DNA of 64,000 nucleotides from UBA2199 sp964628035 (GTDB lineage: Bacteria; Acidobacteriota; Aminicenantia; UBA2199): contig CAZVPI010000001.1 in the NCBI GenBank assembly GCA_964628035.1, forward strand, positions 186,001 through 250,000. Reading direction: 5' to 3'. Of the stretch, positions 47,007 to 55,348 are shown one piece after another. The first letter of the stretch is position 1; the number at the start of each line of letters is the position of its first letter. A program made the position numbers and the translations under genes. The notes beneath the pieces were generated by a model that was not told the origin of the DNA, ran no database searches, and saw only the letters and a program-made list of their open reading frames with translations.

Positions 47007-48293
47007 TCACACCCAGCCGCGCAGCTTGCAGGCCTGGGCGACGCGGTTGACGGCGATCATGTAGGCGGCGTCGCGCATGTAGACCTTCTTCTGCTTGGCC
47101 AGACCGTAGACGGCGTGGAAGGCCGAGGTCATGACGTTGTCCAGCTTGCTCAGGACCTCTTCCTTGGTCCAGAAATAGTTCATGTTGCACTGGACCTGCT
47201 CGAAGTAGCTGCAGGTGACCCCGCCGGCATTGGCCAGGAAGTCGGGGATGACGAAGATGTTCCTCTTCTTGAACACCTCGTCGGCCTCGGGGGTGGTGGG
47301 GCCATTGGCGCCCTCGGCGACGACCTTCACCTTGGCGGACATCTTCTTGACGGTCTCGGCGTTGATCTGATTCTCCAGGGCGGCCGGCACCAGGATGTCA
47401 ACGTCCTGTGCGATCCAGGCCTCGGCGTCGGCCACCTCGTAGCCCAGATCCTTGGCCTTGGCCTTGTCGATGCCGCCGAACTTGTCGGTGATGGAGAGCA
47501 GCTGATCCAGGTCGATGCCGCTCTTCTTGATGAAGGTGTAGGACTTGCTGTCCTTCTGGTCCCAGCAGGAGACGCAGACGGCCTTGCCGCCGTACTCCTG
47601 ATAGAGGCGCACGGCGTACTGGGAGACGTTGCCGAAGCCCTGGAAGGCGGCGGTGGTGTTCTTGATGTCGATGCCCAGCTCGCGCAGCGCCTCGCGCAGG
47701 GTGTAGACGACGCCGAAGCCGGTGGCCTCGGTGCGGCCCAGCGACCCGCCCATGCCCACCGGCTTGCCGGTGATGAAGCCGGGGTACTTGGCGCCGGTCA
47801 GCTTCTCGTACTCGTCCATCATCCAGATCATATGCTGGGCGTTGGTCATGACGTCGGGAGCGGGTACGTCCTGCAGCGGGCCGACGTTGCGCACGACCTG
47901 GCGCACCCAGCCGCGGCAGATCTGCTCCTGTTCGCGCTGCGAAAGGTTGTGGGGATCGCAGATGACGCCGCCCTTGCCGCCGCCGAGCGGGATGTCGACG
48001 ACCGCGCACTTCCAGGTCATCCAGGTGGCCAGGGCCTTGACCGTGTCGATGGTCTCCTGGGGGTGGAAGCGGATGCCGCCCTTGCAGGGGCCGCGGCTGT
48101 CGTTGTGCTGCACACGGAAGCCCTGGAACACCTTGACGCTGCCGTCGTCCATCTTGACCGGGATGGCGAAGTGGTACTCGCGCAGGGGATTGCGCAGCAG
48201 GTCCTTGGTCGCCTGGTCCAGCTCCAGCTTGTCGGCGACGTGGTCGAACTGCTGCTGGGCCATCTTGAACGCGTTGAAGGATTTATCAGCCAT
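47007..48293 (-). CDS. gdhA: glutamate dehydrogenase
   Basis: 428 residues. Catalytic segment GGIRFHPQ with PLGGGKGGV (nucleotide/substrate Lys), GKPVGMGGSLGRTEATG, and Rossmann motif FQGFGNVSQY. It deaminates glutamate reversibly with NAD(P), in the cytoplasm. The size and PLGGGKGGV sequence fit the hexameric class I enzymes. The ATG follows AAGGAGG by 9 bases. It has its own promoter and a strong terminator, i.e. a monocistronic unit. Together with glnA it covers ammonia assimilation in this window. Confidence 0.95.
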   Translation of the reverse strand: MADKSFNAFKMAQQQFDHVADKLELDQATKDLLRNPLREYHFAIPVKMDDGSVKVFQGFRVQHNDSRGPCKGGIRFHPQETIDTVKALATWMTWKCAVVDIPLGGGKGGVICDPHNLSQREQEQICRGWVRQVVRNVGPLQDVPAPDVMTNAQHMIWMMDEYEKLTGAKYPGFITGKPVGMGGSLGRTEATGFGVVYTLREALRELGIDIKNTTAAFQGFGNVSQYAVRLYQEYGGKAVCVSCWDQKDSKSYTFIKKSGIDLDQLLSITDKFGGIDKAKAKDLGYEVADAEAWIAQDVDILVPAALENQINAETVKKMSAKVKVVAEGANGPTTPEADEVFKKRNIFVIPDFLANAGGVTCSYFEQVQCNMNYFWTKEEVLSKLDNVMTSAFHAVYGLAKQKKVYMRDAAYMIAVNRVAQACKLRGWV

Positions 48294-48329
48294 GTGGGGT
48301 ACCTCCTTGGGTGATATTTGGCTACCCCT

Positions 48330-48359
48330 ATTTTACCATGTCCACCCCGCTTTTGTAAA
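48330..48359 (-). promoter_or_regulatory. gdhA promoter
   Basis: Minus strand TTTACA (48359-48354), 18-base spacer, TAAAAT (48335-48330), then a ~30-base leader with AAGGAGG. Confidence 0.65.
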
Positions 48360-48395
48360 TAGTTTATCCGTTAACGATTGGCGGGAACCCCGGGG

Positions 48396-50960
48396 TCAGG
48401 CGAAAACGAACTCCCCGCGCCGGAAGTCGACGCGGGCCTCGGCGCCGGGCGCCAGCCGGCCCTCCAGGATCAGCGTCGAGAGCCGGTCCTGGATCTCTGT
48501 CTGGATGACGCGGCGCAGGGGCCGGGCCCCCAGCTGCGGGTCGAAGCCGGCCTCGGCCAGGCGGGCGAGGGCCGCTGGCGAGACCGTCAGCGAGATCTTC
48601 TGGCCGGCCAGAAGCCGCTGCAGTTGGCCGATCTGCAGTTCGGCGATGCGGCGGATGTTTTCCGGCGTCAGCGGCCTGAAGGTGATGATGTCGTCGATGC
48701 GGTTGAGGAATTCGGGCTTGAAATGCCCGAACAGCAGCTCGTGCAGCTTGCGCTTGATCGCGGCATAGTCGCGTTCCTCCTGGATGATCTCCGAGCCGAG
48801 GTTGGAGGTCATGATGACCAGGGCGTTGGCGAAATGGACCGTCTTGCCCTTGCCGTCGGTGAGGCGGCCGTCTTCCAAAATCTGCAGCAGCACGTGGAAC
48901 ACGTCGGGATGAGCTTTCTCGATCTCGTCGAGCAGGATCAGCGAATAGGGCTTGCGCTTGACCGCCTCGGTCAGCTGCCCCCCCTCCTCGTAGCCGACAT
49001 AGCCCGGGGGGGCGCCGATCAGCCGGGCCACGGAGTGCTTTTCCATGTACTCCGACATGTCGATGCGCACCATGGCCCGCTCGCTGTTGAAGAGGAACTC
49101 GCTCAGCGCTCTGGCCAGTTCGGTCTTGCCCACGCCGGTCGGTCCCAGGAAGAGGAAGGAGCCCAGTGGCCGGTGCGGGTCCTGCAGCCCGGCGCGCGAG
49201 CGGCGCACCACGCGCGAAACGGCCTCCACGGCCTCGTCCTGGCCCACGACCCGCCCCTTCAGGGTCTCCTCCATGCGCAGGAGCTTCTCCCGCTCACCGC
49301 CCAGCAGCTTGCTGACCGGGATGCCGGTCCAGCGTGACACCACCTCGGCGACGTCCTCGGCGGTGATCTCCTCGGTCAGGATCTTCTTCTCCGCCTGCAG
49401 CCGCGACAGCTGCTCTTCGACGCGGACGCTCTCCTTCTGGTTCTCGGGGAGCTTGCCGTACTGCACCTGCGAGGCCAGGGCGTAGTCGTTGCGCCGCTCG
49501 GCCTCCTGCTGTTGCAGCCTGAGCCGGTCCGCCTCCTCCTTGAGGTCGCGCAGGCGACGGATCAGCTCCTTTTCCCTCTGCCAGTGGCCGCGGATCCCGT
49601 CGCGCTGGACCTTGAGTTCCTCCAGCTCGTCCAGCAGCGTCCTCAGCTTGGCCTTGGCGTCGGCGCTGTCTTCCTTCTTCAGCGCCTGGCGCTCGATCTC
49701 CAGCTGGGTGATGCGCCGCTCCAGTTCGTCGAGCTCTTCGGGCAACGAATCCATCTCGATGCGCAGGCGCGAGGCCGACTCGTCGACCAGGTCGATGGCC
49801 TTGTCGGGGAGGAAGCGGTCGGTGATGTAGCGGTTGGCGAGGGTTGCCGCCGCGATCAGGGCAGCGTCGGTGATCTTGACCCCGTGGTGGATCTCGTACT
49901 TCTCCTTCAGCCCGCGCAGGATGGAGATGGTCTCCTCGACGGTCGGCTCCTTGACCAGCACCGGCTGGAAGCGCCGCTCCAGGGCCGGGTCCTTCTCGAT
50001 GTATTTCTTGTACTCGTTCAGCGTGGTGGCGCCGATGGCGCGCAGCTCGCCGCGGGCCAGCGCCGGCTTGAGCATGTTCGAGGCGTCGACTGCCCCCTCG
50101 GCGGCGCCGGCGCCGACGATGGTGTGCAGTTCGTCAATGAAAAGGATGACCCGCCCCTGGGATTCGCTCACCTCCTTGATGACGGCCTTCAGCCGGTCCT
50201 CGAATTCGCCGCGGTACTTGGCCCCGGCCAGCAGGCTGCCGATGTCGAGCGTGACCACGTGCTTGTCCTTGAGCAGCTCGGGGACGTCGCCCTGCACGAT
50301 GCGCAGCGCCAGCCCCTCGGCGATGGCGGTCTTGCCCACTCCGGCCTCGCCGATCAGCACCGGGTTGTTCTTGGTGCGCCGCACCAGCACCTGCATTACG
50401 CGGCGGATCTCCTCGTCGCGGCCGATGACCGGGTCGAGCCTGCCCTCCTTGGCCAGCTGCACCAGGTCGCGGCCATAGCGCTTCAATGCCTGGAGCTTCT
50501 CCTCGGGATTGGGATCGGTGATGGTCCGGCTGCCGCGGATCTCCATCAGCGCCTTCAGGAAGATGTCGCGGGTGACGCCGAAGCGCTTCAGCGCCCTGGC
50601 CGCCGCCTCGTTGAGGTCGAGGATGGCCAGGAGCAGGTGCTCGCTGGAGACGTACTCGTCCCTGAACTGTCCGGCGATGGTGCCGGCCTGCGCCAGGGCC
50701 TTCTTCAGCGCGCCACCCAGGTAGGGCTCGGCGCCCTGCACCTTGGGCAGGGACTCCAGCTCGCGATCGAGGGCCGCCTGCAGCTGGGCGCCGTCGACGC
50801 CTATCTTTTTCAAGGTCTCGGAGACGATGTTTTCCGGCACGGCCAGGACGGCCAGGAGCAGGTGCAGTGGAGCGATCTCCTGGTGTCCGTGCTCGGCTGC
50901 GAGGCGCAGGCTGTCCTGGACCGCCTGGTTGGCTTTCAGCGTGAATTGTTCTCCGTTCAT
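48396..50960 (-). CDS. clpB: ATP-dependent disaggregase ClpB
   Basis: 854 residues. N-terminal Clp repeats (~1-150), AAA-1 with GEAGVGKTAIAEGLA, the coiled-coil M domain (~400-520, long charged heptads), and AAA-2 with GPTGVGKTELA and the pore loop GYVGYEEGG. The M domain marks ClpB rather than ClpA/C. With DnaK it dissolves protein aggregates; the DnaJ-like protein at 3228 could supply the J function. The start at ATG 50960 (MNGEQFTLKA) has GGGAG upstream. A TATAAT-like stretch lies about 30 bases before it but no clear -35, and no CIRCE or sigma-32 element was found. Confidence 0.96.
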   Translation of the reverse strand: MNGEQFTLKANQAVQDSLRLAAEHGHQEIAPLHLLLAVLAVPENIVSETLKKIGVDGAQLQAALDRELESLPKVQGAEPYLGGALKKALAQAGTIAGQFRDEYVSSEHLLLAILDLNEAAARALKRFGVTRDIFLKALMEIRGSRTITDPNPEEKLQALKRYGRDLVQLAKEGRLDPVIGRDEEIRRVMQVLVRRTKNNPVLIGEAGVGKTAIAEGLALRIVQGDVPELLKDKHVVTLDIGSLLAGAKYRGEFEDRLKAVIKEVSESQGRVILFIDELHTIVGAGAAEGAVDASNMLKPALARGELRAIGATTLNEYKKYIEKDPALERRFQPVLVKEPTVEETISILRGLKEKYEIHHGVKITDAALIAAATLANRYITDRFLPDKAIDLVDESASRLRIEMDSLPEELDELERRITQLEIERQALKKEDSADAKAKLRTLLDELEELKVQRDGIRGHWQREKELIRRLRDLKEEADRLRLQQQEAERRNDYALASQVQYGKLPENQKESVRVEEQLSRLQAEKKILTEEITAEDVAEVVSRWTGIPVSKLLGGEREKLLRMEETLKGRVVGQDEAVEAVSRVVRRSRAGLQDPHRPLGSFLFLGPTGVGKTELARALSEFLFNSERAMVRIDMSEYMEKHSVARLIGAPPGYVGYEEGGQLTEAVKRKPYSLILLDEIEKAHPDVFHVLLQILEDGRLTDGKGKTVHFANALVIMTSNLGSEIIQEERDYAAIKRKLHELLFGHFKPEFLNRIDDIITFRPLTPENIRRIAELQIGQLQRLLAGQKISLTVSPAALARLAEAGFDPQLGARPLRRVIQTEIQDRLSTLILEGRLAPGAEARVDFRRGEFVFA

Positions 50961-51076
50961 CGTGGTTCTCCCTGGATCGAGGAATATTATTATAGTATAA
51001 ATTTTTAGCCCGCCCATTCCTTTGACAATTTTTTTTTAACGTTATACCATGGAGGCCTCGATCCAGAGGAGGAATC

Positions 51077-51637
51077 ATGACGCGACGCACGATGCTTTCC
51101 CTGTTCCTGCTGGGCCTGTTTGCCGTTCCCCTGGCCGCCGGCAGCCTGTCGGGGGTCGACCTTGCCGACACCCTGGACGCAGGCGGGCAGAAACTGCTGC
51201 TCAACGGCATGGCCCTGCGAAAAAAGGTAGTTTTCAAGGTTTACGTGGCCGGCCTCTACCTGCCGGCGAGGGAGAAGGACGGGGCCAAGGTGCTGGCCGT
51301 CGACGCGCCGCGCTGCACGGTCATGCACTTTCTGCGCAGTGTCAGCGCCAACCAGGTCAACGAGGCGTGGTTCGAAGGGCTGGAAGCCAACACGCCCAAC
51401 CATTCGCCTGCATTGAAAAAGCAGTTTGACGAGCTGGCTGCCCTGATGGAGGCACTGAAGAGCGGCGACCGGCTGGTCTTCACCTACTTGCCTGGCGCCG
51501 GGACCGAGGTCAAGGTCAAGGGCAAGGTGAAAGGGACGCTGGCCGGCAAGGAGTTCGCCGACGCCCTCTTCGCCTGCTGGATCGGCCCCAAGCCGGGCCC
51601 GGGCGAGAAGTTCAAGGCCGGACTGCTGGGGCAGTAA
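51077..51637 (+). CDS. chalcone-isomerase-like secreted protein
   Basis: 186 residues. A signal peptide (MTRRTMLSLFLLGLFAVPLAAG) is followed by the chalcone-isomerase-like fold with the family phrase KVVFKVYVAGLYLP, then VMHFLRSVSA and GKEFADALFACWIGPKP. Bacterial members lack flavonoid substrates and are thought to be periplasmic lipid- or fatty-acid-binding proteins. It has an AGGAGG ribosome binding site. A TTGACA at 51022-51027 with TACCAT 17 bases on is a weak promoter candidate. Role here unknown. Confidence 0.87.
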   Translation: MTRRTMLSLFLLGLFAVPLAAGSLSGVDLADTLDAGGQKLLLNGMALRKKVVFKVYVAGLYLPAREKDGAKVLAVDAPRCTVMHFLRSVSANQVNEAWFEGLEANTPNHSPALKKQFDELAALMEALKSGDRLVFTYLPGAGTEVKVKGKVKGTLAGKEFADALFACWIGPKPGPGEKFKAGLLGQ

Positions 51638-51656
51638 TCCCTCCGCGGCGGCGGTC

Positions 51657-52568
51657 ATGACCGTCCTGGCCGGGAACGAGGGGAAAGGCTCCCTGTACGA
51701 CGGCCGGGCGCAGGGACGTGACCGCGGCGCCGGCTGGTTGGCGCGGCCGCTTCTGCTCCTGGCCTCCCTGCTGGCCGCCCATTGGCTGAACCTGTTCCTG
51801 CACTGGACGTTGATCCGCGGCGAACTGGCCGCCAAGCCGGCGTTCCGGTCGCCCGAATACACGTTCATCGGCTTCGCCCCGTTGCACGGCCGAGAGATCG
51901 CGGCCGCCCGCCGGCTTCCCAACGCCGCCCCCGCGGGCCGCGTCTATGCTTATTTCGATTTCCTGCACCCGGCCGTCTTCCTGGTCTGGAACAATGCCGG
52001 TTCCGGCGAATTCTTCGATCTGGGGCCTGTTCTGGTTTCGCTTCCGGCCGGAGCCAGCCGCGTCTCGTTCCGTGCGGGGGGGGTGCTGCGCATCGAGCAC
52101 GGAGGCAAGGAGGCGCGGCGCAGCTTCGGCGGCTCGATCGCGGGTTCTTTCCTGGCGGGCAAGCCGGCCAACGGCCTGAATGGATCGTTCGTCGTCAAGT
52201 CGTGGGAACGGTCCCCCTCCCTGAGCATCCCCTATTGGATCTACTTCGCCCTGGCGCTGGCCCTGGTCGCCTCCATGGCCTTTCGGGCGCGGGGCTGGAT
52301 GGCGACAGCCCTGTTTTATTGCTCCGGCATGTTCTTTTTCTTCGATTTCGAGAGGCTGTTCTTTTCCCAGCCCCTGGGTTGGCTCCTGCGGGCATGGCAT
52401 CTGGAACCCGCCGCTCCCTGGACGCGGGGGCTGGCCGCGGCCGCGGTGCTGCTGCTGACGATGCTGGCCTGCCGCGGGCTGCTGCGCTGGCGGTGTTCGC
52501 AGCCGCCTGCCTATGGCGGCTGGGTCGTGCTCTTCTTTATCCTGCTTCCGCCTTGCCTCTTTTTTTGA
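51657..52568 (+). CDS. unknown multi-spanning membrane protein
   Basis: 303 residues. One membrane helix near 27-48 (LARPLLLLASLLAAHWLNLFL), then a ~140-residue hydrophilic, beta-rich region (61-190) that would face the periplasm, then about four helices in the last 110 residues (YWIYFALALALVASMAF; ATALFYCSGMFFFF; GLAAAAVLLLTMLA; GWVVLFFILLPPCLFF). No recognised family or catalytic motif. It starts 20 bases after the chalcone-isomerase-like gene and is probably co-transcribed. Its 3' end overlaps the convergent manC gene by 32 bases. Confidence 0.7.
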   Translation: MTVLAGNEGKGSLYDGRAQGRDRGAGWLARPLLLLASLLAAHWLNLFLHWTLIRGELAAKPAFRSPEYTFIGFAPLHGREIAAARRLPNAAPAGRVYAYFDFLHPAVFLVWNNAGSGEFFDLGPVLVSLPAGASRVSFRAGGVLRIEHGGKEARRSFGGSIAGSFLAGKPANGLNGSFVVKSWERSPSLSIPYWIYFALALALVASMAFRARGWMATALFYCSGMFFFFDFERLFFSQPLGWLLRAWHLEPAAPWTRGLAAAAVLLLTMLACRGLLRWRCSQPPAYGGWVVLFFILLPPCLFF

Positions 52569-53631
52569 GCGGCCGGGGACGCCCCTTCTCCTGCTTCAGG
52601 ATGTCGATGACCCGCTTGACCTGCTGCAGTTTGTCGATGGGCGCGACCAGGATGCCGTTGGCCGTGTCGATCACCGCCACCCTCTCCATGCCGACCAGGG
52701 CCAGGGGCTTGCGGCCGCTGGAGAACAGGAGGGAGTTCCTGGAGTCGACGGCGATGGTCCAACCGCGGCTGACGTTGCCCTGGGCGTCCCTTTCGTTCAT
52801 CTCGTAGACTGATGACCATGAACCAACGTCGTTCCAGGCGAACCCGGCCTTGAACATCACCACGTCCTTCATCTTTTCCATCAGGGCGTAGTCGATCGAC
52901 TCGGGGGCCGTCGCCTTGTAGATGCGGGCGAACTCGGCGGGACGGTTCCAGGCCTTTTCCAGTCTGGCGTATTGCCGGCTATAATACGGGGCGTATTCCT
53001 TGATGAACTCCCGGAAATGGGACAGCGTGTAGACGAACATGCCTGAGTTCCAATAATAATTCCCCTTTTCCAGGTATTCGCTGGCGGTCTTGTGGTCGGG
53101 TTTTTCCTTGAACTGCTTCACCGGGTAAAACTCTTCGTGGTGCTTGCCCTCGGCGAAATGGATGTAGCCGTAGCCGGTGTGGGGCTCGCTGGGCTTGATG
53201 CCGGCGGTGACAACGCAGCGCTGGCCGGCGCGGTCCAGGGCCGCCTGCAGCTGGCGGGCGAACGTCGCCTCGTCGGCGATGTAATGGTCGGCCGGGACCA
53301 CGAGCAGGCGGGCCTGGGGATCGATCCGCGACAGGGCGATGTTGGCCTGGATCAGGGCCGGCGCCGTGTTGCGCGGGGCGGGCTCGGCGATGAAGTTGCG
53401 CGCCGGCAGGCCGGGGAGGCAGGCGCGGACCGCCGGCAGGTATTTCCTGTCGGCGATGACGAAGACGTTGCCGGCGGGGAGAAAGCGCCTCAAGCGGCGG
53501 TAGGTCTGGGTGATCAGCGGCCGGTTGCCTACCACCGGCAGAAACTGCTTGGGCTTTTCCGCCGTGCTCCAGGGCCAGAAGCGCGTCCCCTGGCCGCCGG
53601 CCATGATCAAGGCGAAGGAATTCGGTTTCAT
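52537..53631 (-). CDS. manC: mannose-1-phosphate guanylyltransferase
   Basis: 364 residues. Nucleotidyltransferase motifs: MAGGQGTRFWPWS, EKPKQFLP, EPAPRNTAPA, VVPADHYI, and the GDP-mannose-enzyme-type GYGYIHF, FKEKPD, WNSGMF. It makes GDP-mannose from GTP and mannose-1-phosphate; no phosphomannose isomerase domain follows. The C-terminal beta-helix/regulatory part is short and ends in a basic tail (KKRGKAEAG). GDP-mannose would feed polysaccharide synthesis and possibly the nearby glycosyltransferase. Confidence 0.93.
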   Translation of the reverse strand: MKPNSFALIMAGGQGTRFWPWSTAEKPKQFLPVVGNRPLITQTYRRLRRFLPAGNVFVIADRKYLPAVRACLPGLPARNFIAEPAPRNTAPALIQANIALSRIDPQARLLVVPADHYIADEATFARQLQAALDRAGQRCVVTAGIKPSEPHTGYGYIHFAEGKHHEEFYPVKQFKEKPDHKTASEYLEKGNYYWNSGMFVYTLSHFREFIKEYAPYYSRQYARLEKAWNRPAEFARIYKATAPESIDYALMEKMKDVVMFKAGFAWNDVGSWSSVYEMNERDAQGNVSRGWTIAVDSRNSLLFSSGRKPLALVGMERVAVIDTANGILVAPIDKLQQVKRVIDILKQEKGRPRPLKKRGKAEAG

Positions 53632-53737
53632 GACCCTACCCTACCATACCCGGAGGCGCAAGACAAACGGCGTTGAGGTTGTGTTTTCTCCCCTGGCGTG
53701 GTAGGGTGTGCGCGGCCCGCGGCGTTCAGGAGGAGCG

Positions 53738-54100
53738 ATGATCAAGAAAATAGATAAGCCGACGTTGATCGAGGCGGCCGGCAGCGGGGGCAAGCTGATC
53801 CAGGAGTTCTTCGGGCGCGTGACCTCAGGGGAGGCGGGGATCAGCATCGCCCTGATGCGCAGCCCGTCGGGCTGGTCGGAGCCAGGGCAGATGCCCGAAT
53901 TCGACGAGTACACCGTTGTGCTGAAAGGGACGCTGCACGTCCTCAGCCACCACGGCATGTTCGACGTGCGCCCCGGCGAGGCCATCCTGGTCCCCAGGGG
54001 GCAGTGGGTGCGCTACAGCACCCCCAGGCCCGAGGGGGCCGAGTACATCGCCGTCTGCCTGCCCGCCTTTGCGACTGCCCTCGCCCACCGCGATGAGTAG
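53738..54100 (+). CDS. cupin-domain protein
   Basis: 120 residues, a single cupin barrel: MPEFDEYTVVLKGTLHVLSH, then GEAILVPRGQWVRYSTPRPEG. The usual first-motif histidine ligands are only partly conserved (E..TVVLKG), so metal binding is uncertain. Start ATG 53738 with CAGGAGGAG. It converges with the inositol-phosphatase-family gene 6 bases later. Confidence 0.83.
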   Translation: MIKKIDKPTLIEAAGSGGKLIQEFFGRVTSGEAGISIALMRSPSGWSEPGQMPEFDEYTVVLKGTLHVLSHHGMFDVRPGEAILVPRGQWVRYSTPRPEGAEYIAVCLPAFATALAHRDE

Positions 54101-54106
54101 TCCCGG

Positions 54107-54901
54107 TTAGCTGAACCAGCCGTCGATCTCTCTCAGCAGCGCCGGAAAGAGGGCCGGGTTGGCGGCCAGGACCGAGCCGGCGCGCAATCCCAGCGCCTTT
54201 CCCGCAAAATCGCTGCTCCGTCCGCCCGCCTCCTCGACGAGCAGCCTGCCGGCTAGGAAATCCCAGGGGAGCAGGTGGGCTTCCCAAAAGAAATCGTAGC
54301 GGCCGCAGGCGACATGGGCCAGGTCCAGGGCCGCCGCCCCGCAGCGGCGCATGTCCTTGCAGCGCCCCATCATCGAGGCGAACGCCCCGGCATAGGCCCG
54401 GCGCAGTTCCGGGGCCTTGAAGGGGAAGCCGGTCGCGCCCAGGGCGGCCGCCAGGTCGCTCGTGGCGCTCACGGCGATGGGCCGGTCGTTGAGGAAGGCT
54501 CCGCGCCCGGCCAGCGCATGAAAGCGCTCTCGTGACAGGGGGTCATAGATGATCCCGATCTGCGGGCGGCCGCCGTGAAGAAGCGCCAGCGAGACGGCGA
54601 AATGAGGGATGCCGTGGATGAAGTTGGTCGTGCCGTCCAGGGGATCGATGACCCAGAGCCAGTCGGCTCCCGCATCGCCGCCGCTTTCTTCGGCCAGGAT
54701 GCCGTGGCCGGGGCAGCGCTCGGCGAGAATCCGCTGGATGGCCGTCTCGGCCTCCAGGTCGACGCGGGTGACGAAATCATTCACCCCCTTGCGGCGCACG
54801 GCGGAAGCGGGCAGTTTGCGGAAATGGGCGGCGATGACCTCTCCGGCCGAGCAGGCGGCGTCCAGGCCGGCTTGCACTAGCTCACTGTATTCGTGGGTCA
54901 T
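54107..54901 (-). CDS. inositol monophosphatase family protein
   Basis: 264 residues. Family metal motifs are present: LAEESGG (Glu), DWLWVIDPLDGTTNFIHG (the WVIDPIDGT motif), and a later LLPWDFLAGRLLVEEAGG (WD-x-A/G-A..ll.eAGG). These Mg-dependent phosphatases act on inositol-1-phosphate, PAP or sugar phosphates; I cannot choose. ATG 54901 follows GGGGGAGGAG. It is a single gene between the cupin and the divergent promoter at 54965. Confidence 0.92.
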   Translation of the reverse strand: MTHEYSELVQAGLDAACSAGEVIAAHFRKLPASAVRRKGVNDFVTRVDLEAETAIQRILAERCPGHGILAEESGGDAGADWLWVIDPLDGTTNFIHGIPHFAVSLALLHGGRPQIGIIYDPLSRERFHALAGRGAFLNDRPIAVSATSDLAAALGATGFPFKAPELRRAYAGAFASMMGRCKDMRRCGAAALDLAHVACGRYDFFWEAHLLPWDFLAGRLLVEEAGGRSSDFAGKALGLRAGSVLAANPALFPALLREIDGWFS

Positions 54902-54964
54902 CGCGGCTCCTCCCCCAAGGTAGCAGATCCATGGCAAAACATCAATGCGGCCCTTTTGCCATTC

Positions 54965-54993
54965 TTGACTCGCCGTGGGCTCGCGCCTACAAT
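54965..54993 (+). promoter_or_regulatory. promoter upstream of S66-like fragment
   Basis: TTGACT (54965-54970), 17-base spacer, TACAAT (54988-54993). It faces away from the inositol-phosphatase-family gene. Confidence 0.65.
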
Positions 54994-55033
54994 GGCGATT
55001 GGCAAACGAACGGAAAAACGAGGCCCACGGCCC

Positions 55034-55318
55034 ATGTTCGCTGAACCGTCGGGGGAAAGCGTCTTCCTGATCGCCCCCTCCACCCGCCTGGTGCCGCAGG
55101 ACCTGCCCCTGCTGAAGAACGCCATCCACCTGCTGCGCAAGGCCATGGGGGCGGGACGGATCTCCCTTAGCTCCTACCTCTTCACCCGCGACGAGTGCAT
55201 CGAGCATGTCACCGCCTCGATTGCCGAGCGCTCGCGCGAACTGGAAGCGGCCATCCGCGAGCACGACATCATCATCTCGCTGGCCGCCGCCCTGGCCGGC
55301 GTCGGCCGCGGCGGTTGA
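55034..55318 (+). pseudogene. truncated S66 (LD-carboxypeptidase-like) fragment, 94 aa
   Basis: The ORF begins VFLIAPSTRLVPQDL, a stretch of helix (LLKNAIHLLRKAM), then YLFTRDECIEHVTASIAERS and REHDIIISLAAA, ending AGVGRGG. This pattern (IAPS, a late helix, then ..R...L..A..D..I) is that of the N-terminal half of S66 peptidases, whose catalytic Ser and the rest of the protein would follow the GG-rich turn. Here the frame stops and the next gene begins 30 bases later. It is therefore either a decayed remnant or a small protein of unknown role. A good promoter precedes it. ATG 55034 has no strong ribosome binding site. Confidence 0.5.
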
Positions 55319-55342
55319 AATGCGGCGCCGTTCGGCTATAAT
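55315..55342 (+). promoter_or_regulatory. glycosyltransferase promoter, leaderless geometry
   Basis: TTGAAA (55315-55320, overlapping the TGA of the upstream ORF), 16-base spacer, perfect TATAAT (55337-55342), then six bases to ATG 55349. Confidence 0.7.
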
Positions 55343-55348
55343 GGCGCC

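Noticed and set aside
48387..48396. ACCCCGGGGT palindrome as a clpB terminator
   Set aside because: No loop of useful size and no U-run follows.
50961..51076. Heat-shock operator (CIRCE) or sigma-32 promoter upstream of clpB
   Set aside because: Only an AT-rich stretch with TATAAT is seen; no inverted repeat or -35 match.
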